Position numbers and translations under genes: made by a program. Below are positions 6,950 to 15,950 of a DNA stretch of 32,364 nucleotides, piece after piece (position 1 is the stretch's first letter; each line of letters starts with the position of its first letter). The stretch is from the IMG/VR virus record IMGVR_UViG_3300045241_000076, positions 1 to 32,364 of that record; one strand, given 5' to 3'. The notes below the pieces were generated by a model. That model saw only the letters and a list, made by a program, of their open reading frames with translations, was not told the origin of the DNA and searched no databases. This DNA comes from a virus.

Positions 6950-8074
6950 TCAAAAAGGATCGGATTGAATCAGCTGTGCGGAGAGGGCACCGGTTACCGC
7001 AAACTGCGCATAGCGCTTGGTATGCGACACCCGATTAGTACCGCTGTCGTTGACGATGGTTGCATCCAGTACGCCGCCGACGAAGTTTATATCCGTCGAA
7101 CCGTTTTCGATCAGCACGCGGCCAGCGGGCAGGCCATTCACGTCAGGCGTCCCGTCGCCGTAGATGTGGCAACCCGTAAAGGTGAAGCCGTTGGTCACAC
7201 CATTGGCCCAGACGTTAGTCTGCGCGTTGTGGTTGATACTGACGCCTATGAACTTGCCGTGGCCGTTATTCGGGCCGCCGATGAGGCGCGGCCCGTGCCG
7301 GTTTTGCGCGATAGTGCCGCCGATGAACGTCGTGTTGCCGCCGCCGATGATCAAGCTCTCAATGTTGTAGGAAGCGTTGAAGTTGGTGAACACGTTGTAT
7401 TCGGCCGCGCTGTCGGCATCCACCTGAACGGCAACCATGCATTCTGTTGCCGTGCAATCTGACCACTGCCCTTGGTCGGCTTTGGCACCGGAGAAAACAC
7501 CCGCTGCGATGTAGAACGCCGCATTCTTGAAGAGATGACCGGAGATCATGCTCACTCGGAACTTGTTGCAGCCCGAAACGACAAGGCCCTTTTCCGCAGC
7601 GGTGACGGTACTTGTGACCAGCGTGCCGCGAAGCGTGCCGGGGCCACGCAAGTTCCAGCCGTCCACATTGGTAGCTGTAAACATCACCTTGCTATCGTCT
7701 GTGTGGGTGATTATGGCCCCGTTAAAGTCCCATAGCTGATTGGCTTTGATCGCTATTGTGCTATTCATCATGTACGTCTTGTTGGAAAGCACAACATGAG
7801 GATAGGCTGAAGCAGCGATGAAAGCAGCCGTATGGTCGCCGCCGGAACCAACTGGTGCCCAGTCAACTCTGATAAAGTTCCCTTCACGCACACGGAAGCC
7901 TCGCCCCACGCCGGAAGTCGGCATGTAGACGAGCAAGTCGTCAGCAGGTACGGTACTTGTGGCGTCATAAATGAGATACCCGCCGCCCCCGTCATGCGCT
8001 GCGGAGGCACCAAGAACGTGAACGCCACCACCACAAGTCAGATTCTTCCAGTCAGCAATAGTGTCTACATGCAT
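6950..8074 (-). CDS. tail spike / receptor-binding protein with beta-helix
   Basis: A 374-residue protein. The N-terminal ~75 residues look like a head-binding adaptor: GGGGYLIYDATS, then WAPVG, common in phage tail spikes. The middle (residues ~85-330) has repeated short strands with Asn/Gly turns and motifs such as NVDGWNLRGPGTLRG and FIGGTIAQN, typical of a right-handed parallel beta-helix (pectate-lyase-like fold). Such proteins bind and often cut surface polysaccharides. No catalytic pair can be named with confidence. It is last in the tail module and just before the lysis genes. It is slightly less GC-rich than the baseplate genes, as is common for exchanged host-range genes. AAAGGAG precedes the ATG. 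Confidence 0.77.
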   Translation of the reverse strand: MHVDTIADWKNLTCGGGVHVLGASAAHDGGGGYLIYDATSTVPADDLLVYMPTSGVGRGFRVREGNFIRVDWAPVGSGGDHTAAFIAASAYPHVVLSNKTYMMNSTIAIKANQLWDFNGAIITHTDDSKVMFTATNVDGWNLRGPGTLRGTLVTSTVTAAEKGLVVSGCNKFRVSMISGHLFKNAAFYIAAGVFSGAKADQGQWSDCTATECMVAVQVDADSAAEYNVFTNFNASYNIESLIIGGGNTTFIGGTIAQNRHGPRLIGGPNNGHGKFIGVSINHNAQTNVWANGVTNGFTFTGCHIYGDGTPDVNGLPAGRVLIENGSTDINFVGGVLDATIVNDSGTNRVSHTKRYAQFAVTGALSAQLIQSDPF

Positions 8075-8099
8075 TTTTCTCTCCTTTTTATTGAATGAT

Positions 8100-9140
8100 C
8101 TACCAGCGCGTAGAAACGATCACGCGCGCTTGCGTAAAGTTAGGGCCAGCCAGGCCATCCGAACTCGGCGTTGATTCAGGCGTGGAAACTCCAGCTTGCG
8201 TTCTGTAGCCGATATCCAGCGAATCAAGCAAGTTGATAACAACGCCGTTATAGGACGCTGTGAACAGAAAGAAGAAAGGAATCTCAGTGCGCGCAGGTGC
8301 TTTAACAGTCGCCGTGATCGCATCCGGTAAAATTCCGAGCGCATGTCGCGGCGTGTAGCCAGTAGACGCAGCGACGGCCAAAAGCCCTGAATCGAAACGG
8401 CGAAGCTTCGCGTAGTTGATGACAGAAGTCACGACACCGCCCGCGGTAACGGCCTGCCCCACCGCCGTGCGACGGACCGCCGTAGCCACGCTACCGTTGC
8501 CCACATACATCTGCCCCTGGTCATGGATGTACGTGTGCTGGCCGTTGACGATGGACGGCGCGATGCTGGAATCATTGGCGATATAGGGCAGTATGGAGAC
8601 GATGCCCGTCACGGCACCCGTGCCAACGTTCTGATCAACGAAGAGGTAGTTCGTCGTGCTGTTCGTGAGACCCGTCCAGAAGCCCGTGGTATCGACAGCA
8701 ATCTTGCCGACGTAGTCAATGGCACCACTGTCGCCGATGCCGGCCGCGAAGGACCAGCGTGAAGGCGTTGCCGTTGCCACCAGGTTGCAAGCGAGGCCCG
8801 TGCCTGCCACGATGGGCGCCGCGACCCCAGTCAAGATGGTCTGGCGCCTGGGCACTGTTACGGGCGTTGGCACCAGCGACGACACGGCAGCCGTCATCAT
8901 CGTGGATAGCGCGGCGGCACTAAGCTGGTCAGTGACGTTGGTGCCCTGCTTATCTGCGAGCCACTGACCGATTCCGGCGCAGATCGCCGAGACTTGCAGG
9001 AGTGCCTTGTTGGTGAGCTTCGAGCGCGCTATGCCTGGCTGGTTGCCAAGGGGGCGCTGGGCATCGGCCAGGTATTGGGCCTGCGTGAGCACGTTGGCGG
9101 CCACGTCCTGCGAGAAGGGAAGAATTTCAGTTGTTGCCAT
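8100..9140 (-). CDS. tail fibre protein
   Basis: A 346-residue protein. I chose the ATG at 9140 (MATTEILPFSQDVAANVLTQ), preceded by AGGAG; the frame is open 18 codons further but those lie across the ribosome-binding site. The first ~80 residues match the conserved N-terminal domain of phage tail fibres of the 'EILPFA..ANVLTQ.QY' type, with QLAD/IG-like helices that attach to the baseplate. The remainder is beta-rich with Gly/Thr/Ala repeats. There is no collagen repeat and no autochaperone domain that I can identify. It sits between the DUF2612 baseplate protein and the spike and likely contributes to host recognition. Confidence 0.78.
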   Translation of the reverse strand: MATTEILPFSQDVAANVLTQAQYLADAQRPLGNQPGIARSKLTNKALLQVSAICAGIGQWLADKQGTNVTDQLSAAALSTMMTAAVSSLVPTPVTVPRRQTILTGVAAPIVAGTGLACNLVATATPSRWSFAAGIGDSGAIDYVGKIAVDTTGFWTGLTNSTTNYLFVDQNVGTGAVTGIVSILPYIANDSSIAPSIVNGQHTYIHDQGQMYVGNGSVATAVRRTAVGQAVTAGGVVTSVINYAKLRRFDSGLLAVAASTGYTPRHALGILPDAITATVKAPARTEIPFFFLFTASYNGVVINLLDSLDIGYRTQAGVSTPESTPSSDGLAGPNFTQARVIVSTRW

Positions 9141-9156
9141 GTTGGCTCCTGTAAGT

Positions 9157-9828
9157 TCAAGTTGGAAGAATCTCAAGTGCCCAGCTGCCCTCATCCCAGC
9201 CAGCTAGCACGTCAGTGTCGGCATCCCAGGCGAAAATCGGCCCATCATTCACGGGGATCGCAAAGTAGGCGATGCGCACGGCTGCCGGCTTCAAAGGCAG
9301 GTAGCCACCCGTGAGCAGCGCGCGCTCCACCGCTGATAGCGGCGGCCCCACGAAGCCCACGATCATGCTCATGTCCTGGTTGTCTTGGATGACGATCGTC
9401 TGACCGCCGTTGAAGACTATCGACCAGACTGCCACGGCGCCAGGTATCGTGCCGTCCCAGTTGTTGGCGGCAATCTTGCCGCGCAGCAAGATCCTGTAGA
9501 CGTCGTCGGGCAGGCTAACGAGGCCCGTCGTGGGATCAAAATCCCCCTGCCAGATGCCTGAGTCCCAGCCCGTGGTGACCGTGTCATCCCAGGTGAAGTA
9601 GACGCCAGTGATGGGCACGCTGAGGCGCCGCGTGACGCCAACCCAGCGGCCCACGTCATCGAGTTGCACGCCTACGGCTTGGTCGAGGTCGAACTTGGCC
9701 GGCAGCGACAAGTCCAGGTTGATATTGTCGACGGCACCAGACGTCAGGGCCCGGATAGTCGCCACGAAGTTGGGCTTATCGTTGTGCTCATTTGTGATGA
9801 GGTCAACGTAGATATCGGTGCTGCTCAT
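9157..9828 (-). CDS. DUF2612 baseplate/tail protein
   Basis: A 223-residue protein of the DUF2612 type, judged from AVGVQLDDVGRWVGVTR near residues 50-67, a middle FTWDD/GWDSGIWQG segment, LPDDVYRILLRGKIAANNWDGT, and a C-terminal WDADTDVLAGWDEG that echoes the middle segment. Family members lie directly after baseplate J proteins and are thought to sit at the wedge periphery, where they help attach fibres, like P2 gpI. Here it is directly downstream of the J-like gene (start and stop adjoin) and upstream of the fibre gene, in the expected order. Confidence 0.82.
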   Translation of the reverse strand: MSSTDIYVDLITNEHNDKPNFVATIRALTSGAVDNINLDLSLPAKFDLDQAVGVQLDDVGRWVGVTRRLSVPITGVYFTWDDTVTTGWDSGIWQGDFDPTTGLVSLPDDVYRILLRGKIAANNWDGTIPGAVAVWSIVFNGGQTIVIQDNQDMSMIVGFVGPPLSAVERALLTGGYLPLKPAAVRIAYFAIPVNDGPIFAWDADTDVLAGWDEGSWALEILPT

Positions 9829-11019
9829 TTAAGTCACCACTAGTGAGATGTCAGAAAGTTGCCAGGTCGAGCGTTGGTTAAAGGCAATCTCGATATCAAC
9901 GCTGCCCACGGCTGCCGGCACTATGGCGATCTGGATGAGATTGACCTCATAGGTCTCAAAGCCTTGTTGGCCATTGAGCTGCGCCGGCAAGTAGAGGCGG
10001 CCAATGTCCACGCGCTTGTTGATGCCCAGCGCGTTGCCGTAATCCACCATCGACTGCTTGATCTGGTCACCAATCGAACTCGTGTAGCCCGTCAGGGCCT
10101 TGATTGTGAGCTGCGCCTTGATGGCGACATTCGTGGCGATGAAGTACCGGATCGTGTTGATGATGCCGAAGCTGTCAGTGACCGGCACGACGGTCGTGCC
10201 ATAGGTATAGGCGCCCGGTGTCTTCTTGAGATAGATGGCATTCGCGATGTCAGCACTCGCGCCCCCCAGGGTGACCAAGGCAATGCTGTGGGCTGGCAGG
10301 CCGTTGCTATCCGTGGCGTTGGTATCATTCTCGAAGGCCTTGACTTGCGTGACGCCGGCGATCGCAGCCACGGCGCCCACAATGCCATCTAGCACGGTCA
10401 ATGATGGCAGCGCCGTGCTGGTGGTCTGCCGCTGGCGCACGGTGGCGTCCAGCTCTACAGGTGCGCCAGGCGCAGCCGCTGCGGCATTCGTGACGCTCTG
10501 CCAGCCCAGGGTCGGCGTCAAGATGCGCGTCAGCGTGCCAATAGCGGCCTCTGTGCTGCCTTCAAGCGTGCAGGTGGCCGTGACGTCGATGAAAGCCGCA
10601 GGCGGGATCGTAACTAGTGCTGGCAGCGTCCAGCGCGAGTTGTCGGGGCCACCGACGACGCCATTGTTGATCTGCGTGCCGATTTCACCGACTATGCGCA
10701 CGAGCGCCGTGCTGCTGGTGGCGATGCCGCGCGCAATGCCATTGATCTTGATGGCATTGCTGAGCGCCACGCCCTGCGCGGTAGCCGGGCTGTAGGCATT
10801 GTAGACGGCGATGCTCACCGCATTGCTGTCGGCTATGGCCTTGGCAACTATGGCAAGCATCTGGCCGTCCTGGCTGTCGGGGTCCACGTAGGCGTCGCTG
10901 CCGAAGATGCCCTGAAAGCTGGCCTGCAGGCTCTGGTAGATGTCCGCGTAGCTGGGCGCCGTGATGCCCGTGCTTGTGATGGTGCAAGCCAGGGTGGGGA
11001 GGGGGTAGGTAGTAGCCAT
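9829..11019 (-). CDS. baseplate J-like wedge protein
   Basis: A 396-residue protein with the usual features of the J/gp6-like family. An N-terminal helical segment (YADIYQSLQASFQGIFGSDAYVDPDSQDGQML, described here in parts) carries the conserved D-P-D-S-x-D-G motif around residues 46-53. This is followed by the A-x-Q-G...GI-R segment, a beta-rich middle, and a LDGIVGAVAAIAGVTQVKAFEN segment typical of these proteins. The family forms the wedge ring that controls baseplate opening. The gene order gp25 - J - DUF2612 is the standard one. Confidence 0.9.
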   Translation of the reverse strand: MATTYPLPTLACTITSTGITAPSYADIYQSLQASFQGIFGSDAYVDPDSQDGQMLAIVAKAIADSNAVSIAVYNAYSPATAQGVALSNAIKINGIARGIATSSTALVRIVGEIGTQINNGVVGGPDNSRWTLPALVTIPPAAFIDVTATCTLEGSTEAAIGTLTRILTPTLGWQSVTNAAAAAPGAPVELDATVRQRQTTSTALPSLTVLDGIVGAVAAIAGVTQVKAFENDTNATDSNGLPAHSIALVTLGGASADIANAIYLKKTPGAYTYGTTVVPVTDSFGIINTIRYFIATNVAIKAQLTIKALTGYTSSIGDQIKQSMVDYGNALGINKRVDIGRLYLPAQLNGQQGFETYEVNLIQIAIVPAAVGSVDIEIAFNQRSTWQLSDISLVVT

Positions 11020-11021
11020 AG

Positions 11022-11366
11022 TTAGAAGGTCTCGTTAATAGTTACCTGATCTCCGTAGACGGTGTCCACGATGGCCACGACGTTGAAGTCGCGGCCATCC
11101 AGAGTGCTTTGGTAGCTGGCGATTCCCGTGACGCCAGTGGTGCCCAAGATGCGCTTCTGCACCTCGCGGTCCCGGGTACCGGCAGTGTTGCGACCCAGGA
11201 TAAGGTCAGTGTTGAGCCCCACCCGGTTATCGAGGAACCACTCACCCGCCAATAGATTCAGGCGAGTCTTGATGGCCTGCGCCACGGTTGCCGGCGAGTT
11301 GACCAGGAAGTAGGCGCTCGCGCCAAAAAGGTAGTCACCCGTCGGACTCAAAGCTCTGTATCTCAT
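11022..11366 (-). CDS. baseplate wedge protein, gp25-like
   Basis: A 114-residue protein with the layout of gp25-like wedge proteins: an N-terminal strand, a helix in AVAQAIKTRL form (here TVAQAIKTRLNLLAGEWFLD), and a C-terminal T-V-Y-G-D strand. The conserved Gly/Trp-Phe-Leu segment (LLAGEWFLDNRVG, residues ~38-50) is also found in phage members of this group. The family is a central wedge component that links baseplate and sheath. The ATG overlaps the spike gene stop (ATGA), and the gene precedes the J-like gene. Confidence 0.8.
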   Translation of the reverse strand: MRYRALSPTGDYLFGASAYFLVNSPATVAQAIKTRLNLLAGEWFLDNRVGLNTDLILGRNTAGTRDREVQKRILGTTGVTGIASYQSTLDGRDFNVVAIVDTVYGDQVTINETF

Positions 11367-12136
11367 GGAACTGGTCCTCCGCTGTTGTTGGCACCCGTCA
11401 CGACGCCGCTATGCCTGTGGGTACTGAAGTTCAGGCCATTCACCGTCAGCGTGCCGACGATATTGACGGTGCCCGTCAGGGTGGCGACGCCGCCAGCGGC
11501 CATTGAGATGTTGCCCGTCATCGCTATGTTGGGGGCCGTCAAGTTAATGGCCGTCGCTGCGTTGGCGCTAATGCTGCCACCAGCCACTGCAGTTATGTTG
11601 CCAGCCGCTGATGCCGAGATGTTACCGGCTGCCACGACGTTCACACTTCCTGCCGGATTGACTTCCACATAGGTGCTGCCATCCAAGGTCCGCAGCTGTG
11701 CAGTAGTGGTGCTCATGGCAGCAGGCACGGCGGGCATCGACGAGATCCCCACGAAGGCAAAGCCGTCGCTGAGGCTATGCATGCGCAACTCGGCTTGCAC
11801 CTGGATGCCGCCACTCTGCCACCACGAATCTATGCAACGGCTCGCGAAGATGACCAGCGCCTCGTCGCCTGGCTGGATGGGGAAGGTCAGCACGCAGCCA
11901 CCGCCCTGCGGAAAGAAGACCGGGCAGTCAAGTAACAGGGGCAGCGTCTCCCAGTGGAACTCACCGCTTTCGTCTTGGATGCTGGCCTGCAAGGTGGGCT
12001 GCAGCACGCAGGTCTTCTTGGTGGCGTCGTAGCTCACCACTGTGCAGGGGAGGGCGGTCCAGATAGTGGCCTGCAGACCCGCCTGGGCTGCGAGAATGCC
12101 ATCCAGTAGCCGTCCCGATCGTTCACGCCTATCCAT
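11363..12136 (-). CDS. baseplate central spike, Gp138/gpV-like membrane-puncturing protein
   Basis: A 257-residue protein. The N-terminal ~130 residues form an OB-fold-like domain of the Gp138 spike type (PCTVVSYDATKKTCVLQPTL, then LPLLLDCPVFFP and GDEALVIFASRCIDSWW). A repetitive beta-helical stem follows (ISASAAGNITAVAGGSISAN and similar, residues ~170-235). Near the C-terminus, STHRHSG gives a His-x-His pair (His240, His242) before a Gly/Asn-rich end, as in spikes whose apex binds iron. The trimer would pierce the outer membrane when the sheath contracts. It overlaps the gp25-like gene by four bases and follows the hub gene. Confidence 0.87.
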   Translation of the reverse strand: MDRRERSGRLLDGILAAQAGLQATIWTALPCTVVSYDATKKTCVLQPTLQASIQDESGEFHWETLPLLLDCPVFFPQGGGCVLTFPIQPGDEALVIFASRCIDSWWQSGGIQVQAELRMHSLSDGFAFVGISSMPAVPAAMSTTTAQLRTLDGSTYVEVNPAGSVNVVAAGNISASAAGNITAVAGGSISANAATAINLTAPNIAMTGNISMAAGGVATLTGTVNIVGTLTVNGLNFSTHRHSGVVTGANNSGGPVP

Positions 12137-12146
12137 GTTATCTCCT

Positions 12147-13100
12147 CTAGCCGTAGGCTTTTACTTGCTGCGTGACGGGGTTGACCGTGAGGCCAATGAT
12201 GTCGACATACCATTCCTGACCGCGGGTGTCGCCGACATACTCGGCCACATAGACGCGGTAGATGCCGTCAGCCGTGATCGTGGCGAGCTGCTGGATGCCA
12301 GTCCATTGATTGAAAGGCACTGGCGCACTGTCTGGGTTCTGCTGAATGGTCTGGTTGACGCTCTTGTTGTCGATCTTGATGAGGCCACCCACGATAATCT
12401 TTGGATTCAGGAGTGCCCGGCAGCGCACGCCATCAGCTGTTTGCTCCGGGCGTCCGATGAGACCCGACAGGGCAGTCAGCACCACGGCCTCACCTGGGCT
12501 GTATCCCGTCAACGGCAAGATCTGGACTTCCCCGTTCTGGATGCTCCACGTGCTGCCGATGGTGGCCGCCTCGCTACGTATGATGGCCTTCGCCATGCCA
12601 AAGAGTACCTTGCCCCTGGGCAGCACGCCGCCCGTGCTGGGAATCAGCATAGTGCCACCCTTGACGCCCTTGGCAGTCATGGCCTGCACGGCAACGGCCA
12701 GGCGCTCGCCAACCGTGCTACCGGCCGCCATGGCGGCATTGACGGTGGCAAAGTTGTAGGCAATGTCGCCGTCGGCCGCCAAGATGTCCAGGTACGTGTT
12801 GACGCTGTCACCATCCTTGCCGATCCTGAACTGCTTGATGGTGCCATCAAAGATGACGCCGAAGGCCGCGTTATTCTCGTAGCCCGCCTGCAAGACCACC
12901 CGGCTGTACTCGCCCCGGATCTTCTTGATAGTGTCCTCGCTCAGGTTGAAGACGCGGATGGCACAGTTGCTCGGACTCTCGGCATCCTCTTGCGCCGTCT
13001 GGAAGCGGAAGTGCATTTCCGAGAGATCGAGGGCCTGCTCTCCGGACACGAGCAGGAGACTGGCCTTGCGTATGTACTGCGTATTGGGGATGGCGGACAT
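12147..13100 (-). CDS. baseplate hub protein (gpD/gp27-like)
   Basis: A 317-residue protein. Its place between the plug and the spike, and segments such as HFRFQTAQEDAESPSNCAIRVFNL (quoted in two parts in the family sense: an early strand, then a NLS motif) and RVVLQAGYENNAAFGVIFDGTI, match hub proteins that form the first ring under the tube and carry the spike. The C-terminal domain has GEEWYVDI-like strands. The ATG overlaps the plug stop codon by one base (TAATG). I assign hub by context plus fold impression; the exact family name is less certain. Confidence 0.75.
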   Translation of the reverse strand: MSAIPNTQYIRKASLLLVSGEQALDLSEMHFRFQTAQEDAESPSNCAIRVFNLSEDTIKKIRGEYSRVVLQAGYENNAAFGVIFDGTIKQFRIGKDGDSVNTYLDILAADGDIAYNFATVNAAMAAGSTVGERLAVAVQAMTAKGVKGGTMLIPSTGGVLPRGKVLFGMAKAIIRSEAATIGSTWSIQNGEVQILPLTGYSPGEAVVLTALSGLIGRPEQTADGVRCRALLNPKIIVGGLIKIDNKSVNQTIQQNPDSAPVPFNQWTGIQQLATITADGIYRVYVAEYVGDTRGQEWYVDIIGLTVNPVTQQVKAYG

Positions 13101-13414
13101 TAGGGCTCCGTGACGAAATAAACGCGGCCCGTCAGACCCAGATTCTGGAGCGTGGGGACAGCGTTTGGGTTGTGGTCGGTCTGCACGATGAGGCTGCCGC
13201 CGAAGCCCAGGTATTCGTATTGCCGCAGCAAGTCGATGCCCGTTATCAACGGAATGCCCTGGAGGATTGGCACTTCAAGGCGGTCGGCGATATCCAGCAT
13301 CCAGCAGTTGGAGGCTTCGTTCCAGACGATCATCAAGTTGTAGGTCACGCCGGCTAGCTGGATGTTGAACTTCTGGGCCTCCGGACCCAGTGGAATCTCA
13401 AAGGCCGTGCTCAT
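13100..13414 (-). CDS. baseplate plug protein (cyanophage Pam3 plug-type)
   Basis: A 104-residue protein matching the small plug family first placed structurally in cyanophage Pam3. It starts FEIPLGPEAQKFNIQLAG, then has YNLMIVWNEASNCWMLDI and LLRQYEYLGFGG, all characteristic. The protein lies in the baseplate lumen, where it plugs or stabilises the hub. It overlaps the Dit-like gene by four bases and the hub gene by one, so the three are translated as a coupled set. The length is normal for the family. Confidence 0.85.
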   Translation of the reverse strand: MSTAFEIPLGPEAQKFNIQLAGVTYNLMIVWNEASNCWMLDIADRLEVPILQGIPLITGIDLLRQYEYLGFGGSLIVQTDHNPNAVPTLQNLGLTGRVYFVTEP

Positions 13415-14082
13415 AGGTCACCCCGCGGTGCTGGGCCCAGGGCAGAAGCCCCGGCGGCAGCGTTGTAGTTAGGCGCAGGCCCCAGGCTCTTGCTGCCCTG
13501 GTTCAAGGTGGGGCTTGTCGTACCCGGATCGCGCTGTGCGGCGGCGGGCGCCGGGACCACGACGGTCTGCGTGGTCACGATGATGACCTGACGCAGGGTG
13601 GCCGTGATCATCAAGGTGTTCTCCGTCTCCTTGCTGGTCTCCTGGCGCAGTGACTTGATCAGCATGTTCTCGTAGGTGCGCTTGCCCGTGTATACGGTCA
13701 TGGGCACCCTGGATGCCTGAAGCTCTAAGAGCTGCTGATAGATGTCGTTGACCTGGTTGACGTCGTTGCCCGTCAGCAGGGACTCGACGCCCGCAATGGT
13801 GCCAGTCACGGCGCCCACGAGGCCATCGATGAAGCCCGGAATCGTAGGGCTGTTACTCCACCCGCACTTGATGACGACCTCAGCCGGCCGCTTGAAGGCG
13901 TGGTCGCTGATGCGCGCCCCCTGCTCGACGGGCTGGTCTGTGATCTCCAGCTCGTCGTTCGCCGACTCTTCAACGGTGACCTGCGCCGTCAGAGGGCCTA
14001 TGCCGCGCCGCGGTTTGTTGGCCAGCGACGAGAAGCCCAGCTGTGCGGCGGCGCGGATGATGCCCAGTGTTTGACCGCCCAT
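13411..14082 (-). CDS. Dit-like baseplate/tail protein
   Basis: A 223-residue protein with the features of the Dit-like N-terminal domain found in short-tailed myoviruses. It has a beta-rich core with PVEQGARISDHAFKRPAEV (residues ~51-69) and later YTGKRTYENMLIKSLRQE, the motif where 'isDH' and 'Y.g.r...n..i..l' recur in family members. The C-terminal ~50 residues are a Pro/Ala/Gly-rich, probably disordered tail. It would form a ring at the tube-baseplate junction. It comes directly after the tape measure gene with a TAATG overlap, as in related phages. Confidence 0.78.
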   Translation of the reverse strand: MGGQTLGIIRAAAQLGFSSLANKPRRGIGPLTAQVTVEESANDELEITDQPVEQGARISDHAFKRPAEVVIKCGWSNSPTIPGFIDGLVGAVTGTIAGVESLLTGNDVNQVNDIYQQLLELQASRVPMTVYTGKRTYENMLIKSLRQETSKETENTLMITATLRQVIIVTTQTVVVPAPAAAQRDPGTTSPTLNQGSKSLGPAPNYNAAAGASALGPAPRGDL

Positions 14083-15677
14083 TATTGAATCCTCGGTGTC
14101 ATGTTGCGAACGAGGTCCGCGTTGTTGGTCTGCAGCTCGTTGCCCACCAGCTGTGCGGCCTGCTGTGGATCACGAACGCCCTGGATCGTGATGGTATTGG
14201 TCTGCTGCACGGGGCCACCGATGGCATCCATGTAGTCCCGCGTCTCCTTGGGTGCCTTGTCGACGCCCAGGCGGTCCACGCGACCCTGGCCCCAGTTGTA
14301 GTCAGCGGCCGCCAGGCGCACGTCACCATTGCGGGCCTTCAGGCGATCCGACCACATCTTGGCGGCGCCCGTTGCTGAATTGGTCAAGTCGTTGGGGTCC
14401 GTGACGCCGTACTGCGCTGCCGTGGGGTCCATGAACTGGAAGTGGCCCTTGGCCCCGGCAGGCGAGTTCATGTTGGTGCCCCTGCCACTCTCCTGCTTCC
14501 AGACGCGGTCAAGAAGGCCCTCGGGGAGTGCGTATTGCCGCTCCAGGCGCGCGAAAAGCTCGGAGGCACTGGTGGCCGGTGGCTGGGCCGCTGACGCCGG
14601 CATGCCTGGGTTCACGAAGCCCCTGCCACCCCCGGCTCCCGTGGCATCGGGGACGCCCGTATGGGCACTGTTGCGATGCTCGGGCCGACGCGTCCAGTCG
14701 GGGATCAAGGATCGCGCCATGGTGGCCGTATCGATGGGAGTCGTCGCCATGGGCGAGCCATCCTTGTTCTTGAACTCGATGGGCTTCTGGTAGTCAGTGG
14801 TGGGGGTCGTCAACCAATCGAAGAAGTTCTTCGGCTTATCCTTGGAGCCAGGCTTAACGCCCCTGCCCATCATCTCCTCCACCTTGCGCTCGGCGTCGCT
14901 CTTGAAGAAGGAAGCGGCAGCCTGACCCAGGGTCTCAAACTTGCCCAGCCACTTATTCAGTGAATCCAGGTTGTCATTCAAAGCCTGCGTGAAGGCCAGG
15001 AAGCCGGGCAGCATCTGCAGACTCAGGATATCCCGCAGGATGCCGAGGCGCTCGCCGACCCCACGCAAGGCGTTTGAATACTCGACGGCAGCGGCAGCAG
15101 CTTTCTCGGAATCGACGCCAGAATCCTTTTGCATCTGCTTGCGGATGGCCTGAGCCTCCTTCAGCTTCTCCAGGCCCTCCTGCATCATGAACAGCGTGTC
15201 GGCATCCATGCCGAAGAGGGACGCGTATTGCTGCGCCACGAAGAAGGGCATCTTGCGGAGCTGCGTGACCATGTCGGTCATGACGTCCGACATATCGCGG
15301 CCCTTGACCTGCACGCCGATCTGGTTCAAGAGTGCCGTCAATCCCGGGTTGCCGCGCAGGCTTCGCGCCATGCCTTCGAGGGCGCCACGGATGGTCTCGC
15401 CACTCAGTCCGATATTCTTGGCGCCGAACTCCAGCGCCTGGATGTTGGCGACCGTGCTGCCCGTGCGTTTGCTGCTGTAATACAGCTTCTCCATCTGCAC
15501 GGCGAAGATACCCACCATGGTCTGGGCGGCGGCCGCGACCCCCAGCACGCTCTTACCCAGATTGGTGGCAGTCTTGTCGAGGCCCAACAGGTTGCCCTGG
15601 AACTTCTTCTGTGCAGCGTTGTCTACTTTAAAGCCCAGCGATACCAAGTACTCCCGCAGGACGGCTTGCTCAGACAT
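14082..15677 (-). CDS. tape measure protein with C-terminal lytic transglycosylase domain
   Basis: A 531-residue protein. Residues 1-260 look like a tape measure: helical, with a hydrophobic patch at ~42-62 and coiled-coil-like stretches. A Pro-rich linker (~280-370) leads to an SLT-type transglycosylase domain (~372-475), with likely catalytic Glu396 in KQESGRG, followed by GAKGHFQFM and AADYNWGQGRV, which match the SLT motifs. The domain would open the host wall during DNA entry. The helical part is short, so a short tail is expected; scaling at roughly 1.5 angstrom per residue gives at most about 80 nm for the full length. AAGGAG precedes the ATG and lies inside the end of the chaperone extension. 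Confidence 0.9.
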   Translation of the reverse strand: MSEQAVLREYLVSLGFKVDNAAQKKFQGNLLGLDKTATNLGKSVLGVAAAAQTMVGIFAVQMEKLYYSSKRTGSTVANIQALEFGAKNIGLSGETIRGALEGMARSLRGNPGLTALLNQIGVQVKGRDMSDVMTDMVTQLRKMPFFVAQQYASLFGMDADTLFMMQEGLEKLKEAQAIRKQMQKDSGVDSEKAAAAAVEYSNALRGVGERLGILRDILSLQMLPGFLAFTQALNDNLDSLNKWLGKFETLGQAAASFFKSDAERKVEEMMGRGVKPGSKDKPKNFFDWLTTPTTDYQKPIEFKNKDGSPMATTPIDTATMARSLIPDWTRRPEHRNSAHTGVPDATGAGGGRGFVNPGMPASAAQPPATSASELFARLERQYALPEGLLDRVWKQESGRGTNMNSPAGAKGHFQFMDPTAAQYGVTDPNDLTNSATGAAKMWSDRLKARNGDVRLAAADYNWGQGRVDRLGVDKAPKETRDYMDAIGGPVQQTNTITIQGVRDPQQAAQLVGNELQTNNADLVRNMTPRIQ

Positions 15678-15680
15678 GCT

Positions 15681-15950
15681 TTATCTCCTTCCGCCGGGCG
15701 GGCGATTGTTTAGTTCGTGGCGTTCCAGACGCGCACGGTTTTCCTGCTCGACATCAAGGGCTTCGTTGAGCATTGCGATGTAGGCGAGATCCACGCTGCC
15801 GTCCAGCAGGGCTTCGCCCTTGATGAGACCCCGCAGCACGGGGCGAAACAGCGTGTCCTCGCCTTCCCACATCTGAATGAACTTGACGCCACTTGCTGAC
15901 GGTGACGTTAGGAGCTTGGCGATTCCGTCTCTGCGCCGAGCCCCTTCAAG
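15681..15950 (-). CDS. tail assembly chaperone extension (T-like part), made by -1 frameshift
   Basis: This frame has 89 codons after the slip site and reads as good coding sequence (LEGARRRDGIAKLL, then GVKFIQMWEGEDTLFRPVL). The end resembles the small DUF6889-type proteins found after tail chaperones (LRGL...LLDGSVDLAYIAMLNEALDV.EN). The first ATG in frame is at 15872, but it has no ribosome-binding site, and the 26 codons before it already look coding. I infer it is made as a fusion to the upstream protein through AAATTTC (15956 to 15950), giving a product of about 219 residues, the G/GT arrangement of lambda. Such fusions bind the tape measure and recruit tube subunits. Confidence 0.72.
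   Translation of the reverse strand, partial: LEGARRRDGIAKLLTSPSASGVKFIQMWEGEDTLFRPVLRGLIKGEALLDGSVDLAYIAMLNEALDVEQENRARLERHELNNRPPGGRR

Noticed and set aside
12042-13103. 353-codon open frame on the + strand opposite spike and hub genes
   Set aside because: Antisense shadow crossing two well-supported baseplate genes and the gap between them; no motif.
15681-15872. Independent 63-residue gene starting at ATG 15872
   Set aside because: No ribosome-binding site, and the same frame is coding-like for 26 codons upstream to a canonical slippery site, so fusion by frameshift is the better explanation.
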